From Pyrenophora tritici-repentis (Eukaryota; Ascomycota; Dothideomycetes; Pleosporales; Pleosporaceae): a stretch of 64,000 nt of DNA. Below are positions 56,759 to 64,000 of this stretch, piece by piece. Under the pieces are notes generated by a model that made no database searches, had not been told where the DNA came from, and saw only the letters and a program-made list of their open reading frames with translations. The position numbers and the translations under genes were made by a program. The first letter of the stretch is position 1. Every line of letters starts with the position of its first letter. The DNA lies in NCBI RefSeq assembly GCF_003171515.1, contig NC_089392.1, positions 868,001-932,000 on the forward strand, read 5' to 3'.

Positions 56759-58171
56759 TTACTTGATCGCCGGCAGAGCATCAATCTTGGCATACAACTC
56801 TTGCGGGTCCTCGAAAATGTACCACAAATCCTTTGGTACCCCCTTGAATGCCTTCTCGAATCTCTCTGGTGAGTTCTTCTGCGCTTCATCCATCTCGGCA
56901 ATGCCAGTCACTTTCCTAATGTAAATCGCACCGATCCATTTGCCAAACTTACGGTAAGCTTCGCCATACGACTCGGGGTCCGTTTGAGTTGAGTCGCCGA
57001 TGAGGATAAACTTGCGCTTGGGAAACCACTCGTGGACCTTCTCGATGCGATCGACTTTGTAAGCTTCGGTACCTTGCGTCAAGTTTGCAAGGAAACCGGC
57101 AAGGTTCATCCAGCTCGCGTCGCGTAGTATCATGGTGCCGTTGGGGTAGTACTGATCACGGAACTTGCGCAAGAAAGGGTACAGGTTATATGGGGAAGCG
57201 CTGAGATACCAGAAAGGTGGATTGTCGAGCTTCTGTACAATATGCTCGTATAGTTCTGGCATTCCCTTGATAGGCTCCGGCTCTTCGGCGAACGTAGTCT
57301 TCAGAATGCCTGTTGGCGATGACGTCAAGGTCTTCTTGATAGTGTCGTCTATGTCGGAAAGGACGGCCCAGCCCTTGGGCGTGGCAAAAGTTATGTTGAA
57401 AGGCGTAGCATTGGCGTTGATGGCTTTGAAGCTGGTGACTTGGCCATTCTTATGGTCGCTGCCGGGAACAGCCAGTTCATCAGAACTGATGCCGTCGCGC
57501 CCGCTAGGGCCTAGTCTTGCTTTCAAGCCCAAGAGGTCGATCTCGATAGCGTGTGCGGGGAGAATCTGATCCGCAAAAGGTTCCAGTCGCTTTGCAACGG
57601 TCGCCCTCGCTTGTTCGTCGTCTGCGAGGCCAATCTTCTCACTGACCCATGCGACTATTTGAGAGAGGTCCTTGCCGCTATTTTTGACGAAGTAGGCAGC
57701 GACAAACTCGGCTTTCCATCTTCCTAGGCGATTCTGATGGGCCGTGGAATCGAGAATCCACACATAGTCCGTTTCTGGGTTGACGTTTGAGTAAAATGGG
57801 TTCTTGCGCCCGAGGTAGGAGGAAAGATTATCCTTCAACGAGAAGCTGAAGCGGCTTGAAAGATTAGGCATCTCGGCTTCGAATGCGGGGAAATTTGCGG
57901 TTTGCCTAGTGAGTTGCTCCTGGGGAGTCTCTTCGTGCTTCATTCGCGCTTGGCCAGCCATTGCAGCAGCGGGTTCGTGAGTCATCTTATAGTGTATGAT
58001 TTGGATCAAATCTGCGTATTTGGAGGGTGGTGTAGGGTCAGCAGGAAAGGGATTTGCACGAGACGAAGGGGGACGAGGGCCAAGGTTGAGGTCATAATAT
58101 ACGTCCCTGGCACTTGACCAGAGCTTAACGAGTGGCTGTGAATTTGTCTCGCGTATAGACTTGAAGCGCAT
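56759..58171 (-). CDS. App1-family phosphatidate phosphatase (DUF2183)
   Basis: A single exon of 470 residues starting at the ATG at 58171. The HAD-like catalytic motif AVLSDIDDTIKKT (D-x-D-x-T) is present. It is followed by PFWYLSASPYNLYPFLRKF, MILRDASWMNL and FILIGDSTQTDPESYGEAYR, the order seen in App1 proteins. Yeast App1 dephosphorylates phosphatidic acid at actin patches and acts in endocytosis (family knowledge). There is no signal peptide or membrane span, so a cytosolic, peripheral location is expected. The N-terminal region (DLNLGPRPPSSRANPFPADP) carries an Asn-Pro-Phe, a possible EH-domain ligand. The neighbour at 59239 is also a trafficking-type protein, which may be chance. Confidence 0.92.
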   Translation of the reverse strand: MRFKSIRETNSQPLVKLWSSARDVYYDLNLGPRPPSSRANPFPADPTPPSKYADLIQIIHYKMTHEPAAAMAGQARMKHEETPQEQLTRQTANFPAFEAEMPNLSSRFSFSLKDNLSSYLGRKNPFYSNVNPETDYVWILDSTAHQNRLGRWKAEFVAAYFVKNSGKDLSQIVAWVSEKIGLADDEQARATVAKRLEPFADQILPAHAIEIDLLGLKARLGPSGRDGISSDELAVPGSDHKNGQVTSFKAINANATPFNITFATPKGWAVLSDIDDTIKKTLTSSPTGILKTTFAEEPEPIKGMPELYEHIVQKLDNPPFWYLSASPYNLYPFLRKFRDQYYPNGTMILRDASWMNLAGFLANLTQGTEAYKVDRIEKVHEWFPKRKFILIGDSTQTDPESYGEAYRKFGKWIGAIYIRKVTGIAEMDEAQKNSPERFEKAFKGVPKDLWYIFEDPQELYAKIDALPAIK

Positions 58172-59238
58172 GAGGGATGACGTTTAGCCAAGTTTTAGCT
58201 GCCGCATCCCGTGTGAAGATCGGCAAGTCATGAACCCTGTCACAGTACATATCGACTCGATCAAGTCGGATTCCTCCCAACGTGATTTGATCGCTGATTA
58301 TGAGTTGGTGGTGACGTTGATGCGCGAGGCGCAGACGAACTAAGAGTAGCCTTCGCTTGATGGTTGAGAAAGCGACGGCGCGATGAGAGGGACACGAGGA
58401 CAGCGGTGCTACCTTGGCGCCGTGAATTCCTTACTCAAATGGGCGCTCGGGGTGAGGTGGACATGTGATGGTCGGTGCCTGGCGTTGACACAAGAAAGAA
58501 AGTTGGCTGACCAGTATGCAGATGGAGAAGAGCACGCACTCGACAGGACCTGACTAGATATGCACCCCGTTCTTCTCTCGGTGCGTCACGGTGCTCTGTA
58601 TCGTGGTGAGGCTACTTTTCTTGGTGAGTCTTACCAAGCCTTTGCCTCCTCTTTGGGGGCCAGTCAACGAGACAAGACTGGCAGAGACGGTGTCGGTGTG
58701 ATGGGTGACGAGCCGCGACAGGAACCATGCGTCGTGTATCACGGCCTGACAGCTGGAAGTGTCCCGTAGGCGGCGTGTATCAGGCCCCGCCATACTTTCA
58801 AAGTTGTAAAGTGGACCCGGTCGCCAACGTAGGTGGGAGAGGGTCCGACTAAAAGCAAACTGCGGCAGGCAAAGGGTCGGCATGCCTTGGCGCTCCCCTC
58901 GCAAAACGCATCCTAGGCAGCCTTCTTGCGCGCGGTCACAAGCCGAGTCGAGTAGTAAGAGGTTATACGCGGCTGTTACGTCGCCCGTGTTGGTGAACTT
59001 GTCATGGCTTGGCAACGGGAGGCGCAGTCTGTCCTATGTGGCATCCGCGCGGAGGAGAAGGACTGGGGGCCTCAACTCTTGCCTGTAATACTGCATGTTC
59101 CCCCGTACACCGACACGTACACAGTCGCCCGCAAGCCAGGGCAGTCTTGTTTAAATAAAGGCCGACTGTTGGTCTGCGCAATATAAAAAACCCCCCTTGC
59201 GACCGCTTACCACAGCGAAATACACGCGCAGCGCAGTC
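58172..59238. promoter_or_regulatory. Divergent promoter region of the App1-like and VHS genes
   Basis: No gene was seen. A TATAAAA element lies at 59182-59188, 50 bases before the VHS-GAT start codon. Open frames of 60-150 codons lack recognisable features. Confidence 0.5.
59182..59188 (+). promoter_or_regulatory. TATA box
   Basis: TATAAAA followed by a C-rich stretch, 50 bases upstream of the ATG at 59239. Confidence 0.45.
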
Positions 59239-60770
59239 ATGGAGCTCAAGAAGCGTCTCAACTTGGGAAGTTTGATGCGCAAGCGGCCGACTGTACGACC
59301 GGCCGTTGGGGATGGAGAAGCAAATGCCGACACGCCAGAAGCCAATGCCGCCAAAGGAGTGGTAGGTCGCCTTGTCCCAGCGCGTCATGACGCGAGCTGA
59401 CACGCAACAGAGGCTCTTTTGTGAGTCTGCCGCTGCCAACTCGGTAAGTTTACCTTGACTCGCTCGACTTGAACCGTCATCACCACCACCAATGGCCTAC
59501 TGACGCCAGCCAGGGCGAAGAAGTGACCCATCTCCCCATCATCGTCGAATCCGCCGTTGCCAGCCCAAATGCTGCAGCCGCCGCTGCACGCCAGATCCGC
59601 ACCTACCTCTCCAAGGAGAACTTTGCTCGCCCCCATATTCAGTACAATGCCGTTATGCTCATCAGGATCCTGTCGGACAACCCAGGCCCTTCTTTCACCA
59701 AGAACCTGGACAAGGCTTTTGCCGACACGGTGAAGCACCTCCTGCGATATGGCAAGGACCCGAGCGTGGCGCAGATTGTCAAGGAGACTTTGGATGCAAT
59801 GGAGGTGGACAAGGCCTATGACACCAACCTAAACATTCTCTTCGCCATGTACAGGAAGGAAAAGGGGCTCATGGCAAATGCTGCGAAGCAATTCAGTCCC
59901 CGGAGGCTCAACGCGCCCGTATGGACGGGGTCACAGGTCGTTGGCGGCTTCAGCTCCGAAAGTTCAGGGAGATCGTCCTCCAAGAAACTGCCACCGCCAA
60001 TCGAGCTGGCAGCTCGAATTGAAGAGGCGCGTACCTCGGCGAAGCTCCTCCTACAGCTCGTACAGTCTACACCAGCAAACGAGCTGCTGAACAACGATCT
60101 GGTCAAGGAGTTTGCCGAGCGCTGTACAGCGGCTCAGCGCAGCATTCACAGCTACATCGCATGTGATAACCCAGCGCCCGACGACGACACCATGCTCACC
60201 CTCATCGAGACCAACGAACAACTATCTCTCGCTGCGTCCAAGCATCAGCGCGCGATGCTCCAGTCGCGCCGCCTCATGGGCGCTTCGCCGTCTCCGCCAG
60301 TCCCGAGTGGCAGCAGCACGCCATCCCATGGCCAGTCCTACATGCCGCCGCCGCCCCAAAACAACCCCCCATCAATACCCTCCATGAACGCTGCGCCAAC
60401 ACCTCCACTTGAGGAGCCTCGGCCTCCTCTACCACCGAACCGGCCACAGCAGACTGCACAGGAGGAGAACCCCTTTGCTGACCATTACACATCCTCGTAC
60501 ACACCTCCGCCCACGCACTCAAATCCTAGAACAACAAATGAGTACGGAGGCTCGCCAGATTCCTATAACCCCGGCTACCAGTCAACCCCGTCCTATCTTG
60601 GAAGACAGGAGAGCTCTGCGAACAATCTGACCATGCACGGCGCACAGCCACCCATCACCGAAGAGGACAACCACAAGCGTCCGCGGACACCCGAGACTAA
60701 CATGCCTCAGCAGCAGGCCCACGACGTATCACCAATTGCCGAGCGTAATACTGTCACGTACAGATACTAG
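59239..60770 (+). CDS. VHS and GAT domain protein (endosomal sorting adaptor type)
   Basis: Three exons: 59239-59361, 59411-59443 (only 33 bases) and 59514-60770, 470 residues. After a basic start (MELKKRLNLGSLMRKRPTVR), a VHS-like helical domain covers about residues 50-165: ARQIRTYLSKENFARPHIQY, AVMLIRILSDNPGPSFTKNL and VKHLLRYGKDPSVAQIVKET. A GAT-like three-helix bundle follows at about 215-305: IEEARTSAKLLLQLVQS, DLVKEFAERCTAAQRSIHSY and TMLTLIETNEQLSLAASKHQ. The rest is Pro-rich and disordered with an NPFAD motif. VHS-GAT proteins bind ubiquitinated cargo or Arf GTPases at the trans-Golgi and endosomes. The match to GGA, Tom1 or Lsb5 subgroups cannot be decided. Confidence 0.87.
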
Positions 60771-61368
60771 GGTCTGCTATGAGCAGTGGGACCATGATTC
60801 GCGTAGACCAGGTCCAGACATTGGTCATGTGGGGTAGAGTGTCAGATATGACGGGTACCCCCGGTGTAACAGGGTACACAATTTCTTTCTTCTCGTCCAT
60901 GTACAGTTGCAGCCAGTTCTTTAACAAGAGTTTGCTTGTGGGAGATACCATAGTTGTTTTTCGGTCGGATTCAAAGTTTAATGGTAGTTTACCTTTGTTC
61001 TGCCCCGCACATGGCAAGCGCGCACAAGGGCGTCATGCATACCACCCCACGGGTTCCGAATCACCTCGCATCTTTCCCGCGTTTTAGGCAATCACGCAAT
61101 CGCGCCGCTCCTCGATTGTCACCACATGCGTCACCTCGTCCAAGCTGTTAGCCATGCGCCGTTTGAGGTTTGCGAAATTTGTGTCCGATATGGAAGGTGC
61201 ACCCCGACACACCCCACTGAGGCGGGATTAGGGCCGCCGCTTCTAGCGCCGAAGATTTAAAGAAGCCGTCATATCGAAGACATGCACTACCGCCCTACTC
61301 TTCCCCGTCGTCGGCTTCCTTTCATTCTTCTCTCTTGTTTCCCTAATGGCATACTGCTACAATAGTCC
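60771..61368. other. Intergenic region before the OSGIN-like gene
   Basis: It holds the VHS-GAT 3' flank and the next promoter, with a CT-rich leader at 61,300-61,360. No gene. Confidence 0.5.
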
Positions 61369-63098
61369 ATGGCTCGTTCGCTCCCGAAATGCGTCGACAC
61401 GGTGATAATCGGTATGCGCTCGCCTCGGTCGCATTCGCATACCACATACTGATTACAAATACAGGAAATGGCCCATCCGCCCTGATCCTCTCCTACATAC
61501 TACACGGCCATATTCCCCACTACATCGGAGGTCATCATGACGCGATACTGGACGCGAAACTCCAGAATGCTCCGAACCTACTCCACCTAACGCCCGATCT
61601 GTATGCCCATTTCTTGTCCTCACTCCGTTACTCGACTCAAGCGCTTCCGGTCAACACGCTCCTCGATACCCTCATCCGCCCGAATGCCGATACAGAGCTA
61701 AATCCAAAATCATGTGTCGAATGGCGGTACGAGCCTGAAAAGGCCATCGCGCATGTTGTCATTGGGGAGACGGCGCATGCAGGCGGGCAATGGGCAGAGA
61801 ATCCCGTTTCAGCAAGCGTGAACATTGGCACACTGAGCTATGCGGAACAGTTAAGCCTTCCAGGCTATTCCTACGCAGACCACCTAGCGAGAAACGGCAA
61901 GCAAGATGAAACGGAATTCGTACGCCCTTCGAGGTCCGAAGTTGCAGACTATCTGAGGGCGTATCCAGAGGCTGTCGGGATATCTGATAGCGTCTTTACA
62001 GACTTGAAGGCTGAGAATATCTATCGGACAGTCAAGGGCTTCTCCATCGGGAGCTTGAGAATGCGATGCAAGCATCTTGTACTGGCATCTGGTATCTTTA
62101 CCGTCAACATCCCACCGCCGCCTCTACTCGCACCCATCGCGCAACTTGACTCGAACGAAGCACCGCTACTTGTGATAGGATCCGGCTTTTCCGCTGCCGA
62201 TATCATTATTTCGGCGCCCCCGACTCGTAGGATCGTCCATGTATTCCGATGGGCACCCGAAGACCGGCCGTCTCCGTTGCGGGGCTGCCATCATACAGCA
62301 TACCCAGAGTATGCGACTGTCTATCGTCAGATGAAACTTGCAGCACTCGCCGCTTCAAAGAAGAGCAAGACAGTCAAAACTCCATCCATCCGACGCAAAT
62401 CGAATCCATTCCAACAACGCGACTGGTCGCTTTATGAAGGCTTACCCAACGCCGAGGTTCTTAGTGTATCAACTTCAAAAGGAGTCGCTACAGTAGAACT
62501 ACGACTACGCTCCGGTGATATCATCACGCGCGAGGTGGGTGGTTTGGCCTATGTGGTCGGAAGACGCGGCACATTGGACTTTGTTTCTCCCGAGTTGCGT
62601 TCTGAGATTCTGAGCGTTCCGGATAATATGACCCTTGATTCATCTTCCGGCCATCTAATTTCCAGCCGGACGCTCCGTCCAAAGACTGAAGTGACATCCC
62701 TTGAAGTCGCCAGGGATGTGTTTGTCATTGGCAGTCTAACTGGGGACACTCTTATCAGGCATGCAGTAGGGGGGTGCGTGTTTGCTGCAGGGCGCATCCT
62801 AAACGCTATACCTACCATCTACTCGCCCGACAGTACACCTTCGCCAACATCGTCCACACCCCGATCCGCATCACCAGTATCCACCTCGGATACGGAAACC
62901 CACGCAGACGACACCCGACCTGGCTCGCGGAAGTCGCAGACGGGACAGCGTACTCCCAGCGAACTGACAAATGGGCACGGGGATTTGCATCTTGATCGAC
63001 GGAAACTGGTTCGCGCTGTAGAGACAGCCCATGCTGAGAACAGGTACTGGGTTGACTCGGGGTGGTGGGCTGGGGGCTTGGGTCCAGGGAGGTTGTGA
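61369..63098 (+). CDS. OSGIN-like FAD-dependent oxidoreductase
   Basis: Two exons, 61369-61411 and 61465-63098, give 558 residues. The short first exon MARSLPKCVDTVIIG joins in phase to NGPSALILSYILHGHIPHY, giving the FAD-binding GxGPSA motif; without the splice the motif is broken. A second nucleotide-binding motif, PLLVIGSGFSAADIII, and a C-terminal DVFVIGSLTGDTLIRHAVGG (FAD contact) follow. The pattern fits the OSGIN / flavin monooxygenase-like group, named after oxidative-stress-induced growth inhibitor proteins of animals. Related fungal enzymes are mostly uncharacterised. A Ser/Thr/Pro-rich insert (SPDSTPSPTSSTPRSASPVS) near the end is probably a phosphorylated loop. Confidence 0.88.
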
Positions 63099-63493
63099 AC
63101 CTCTCAAAGATGGTTACATGTGTTCAATCACGTTGATATTTCTGTTTGTTGCATAGCCGGTACTTCCGAGAGCTGTTTTCTATACCCTAGATTGATAGAG
63201 AGCGCAGAGACGCTTTGGCAGATTGTCTATTGTTCAATGAACAAGTACCTTACCCTGTAATACGGTTATCTAATGTAACAATACCAAGTTCGGGACACAT
63301 GGCTTTTCGGATGCCGGCGTATATGATACCCCACATCACAATGTCATTGACGAAGACATCCGCTGGCAAGACACCAATCTGGCGCACAGGCCATGTATTA
63401 GCGCCACCAGCTAGGGTACATTTTCATCACGCGTCACACCGTCATCGCGTCGTCCAAAACAAACCCGTGTATTGATTTCAGCTCCGAGGCGCC
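63099..63493. other. Intergenic region before the zinc-cluster gene
   Basis: It holds the 3' flank of the OSGIN-like gene and the promoter of the transcription factor gene. No gene. Confidence 0.5.
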
Positions 63494-63881
63494 ATGGACA
63501 GAGCCAAGACCCGCAAACCTCATAAAAAATCAAGGAATGGGTGTTTGCCATGCAAAACCCGCCATGTTAAGGTGCGCCATCTCGTCCGAGTAGCCAGACC
63601 AAGGCTGACAATTTCAAGTGCGATGAGCAGAGGCCAAAATGCGGGAATTGCGTGAAGCATGGCACTGCGTCTTCATGTGAATTTCGCCCTTCCACAAGCC
63701 GCGAGGGTTCAATGGTCTCGCCTTTACCCACTTCCACACCAACCTTCACACCTTCCTCTACGGATGGCACCGGAAACCTCCATGACCAGCAACCACTACC
63801 AGAATTTGGTCCGCTCGTTACCAACGGCGCATCCGCTGGACCCGATCTGACGTTAAATGTACCCCAGATGCGACTTCTCCA
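63494..63881 (+). CDS. Zn(II)2Cys6 transcription factor, N-terminal part (runs off the window)
   Basis: Two exons are seen, 63494-63571 and 63619-63881, joined in phase 0. The splice assembles a complete zinc cluster: GCLPCKTRHVK from exon 1 and CDEQRPKCGNCVKHGTASSC from exon 2, matching C-x2-C-x6-C-x6-C-x2-C-x8-C. A basic N-terminus (MDRAKTRKPHKKSRNG) and a Ser/Thr/Pro-rich linker flank it. The second exon ends at a GTATGT donor after NVPQMRLL, the usual start of the fungal-specific regulatory domain. The next exon lies beyond the right edge or in the last bases. It is a nuclear regulator with unknown targets. Confidence 0.88.
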
Positions 63882-64000
63882 GTATGTCACTTTGTTGTGT
63901 TCAGGCGCTAAGACTACCCCACTCTTCTCTTACCACCATGTGTTCGTTCGCTAAACGTACAAACTCCCATGCTCACTGGACGCGTTCGGAAAACAAAGCT

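Overview
The window is nuclear DNA of a filamentous ascomycete, most likely a dothideomycete of the Pleosporales type. This is an inference from four things: dense genes on both strands, many short introns (about 45-100 bases, GT..AG, with CTAAC/CTGAC-like branch sites), the set of conserved eukaryotic genes, and families typical of Pezizomycotina. No rRNA, tRNA, CRISPR array or intact transposon was recognised. Gene structures were built by hand from splice signals and reading-phase checks; exon borders are listed per gene.

Left third (1-25 kb): the 3' end of an amino-acid permease gene; an SRA-YDG (modified-cytosine reader) protein; the 25S rRNA m5C methyltransferase RCM1; orotidine-5'-phosphate decarboxylase (pyrG/URA3); a small lysine-rich protein; and a LigB-type extradiol dioxygenase. 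A divergent pair of high-affinity iron uptake genes follows, the multicopper ferroxidase FET3 and the iron permease FTR1. They share a 1-kb promoter with three full ATCWGATAA (SreA-type) sites and CCAAT boxes. Next come a small GPI-type secreted protein, a flavin-reductase-like FMN protein, a homoserine-acetyltransferase-like hydrolase, a 2H phosphoesterase and nuclear poly(A) polymerase.

Middle third (25-43 kb): an IBR/RBR-type RING protein with a shortened last zinc module; the ribosome-biogenesis DEAD-box helicase DRS1; phosphatidylinositol synthase PIS1; a MATE transporter; a six-exon, 1172-residue hydrophilic repeat protein of the type often labelled 'cell surface protein'; and an uncharacterised basic protein.

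Right third (43-64 kb): a 6.7-kb stretch with no recognisable gene lies upstream of a two-finger C2H2 regulator that resembles BrlA-type factors. After it come a secreted six-hairpin glycosidase with a C-terminal F5/8-type domain, a membrane-anchored DUF3445 haem-oxidase-like protein, an App1-family phosphatidate phosphatase, a VHS-GAT trafficking protein, an OSGIN-like flavoprotein and the start of a Zn(II)2Cys6 transcription factor that runs off the edge.

Three genes (SRA, MATE, DUF3445) each need one base removed at one or two places in or near G/C runs to restore the family reading frame. All four shifts are in the same direction, which points to base over-calling in the assembly rather than to independent gene decay. 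I saw no convincing new multi-gene system. The points most worth following up are the SRA protein, the iron locus with its regulatory sites, the gene-free region before the C2H2 regulator, and the repeat protein with its E-box cluster.
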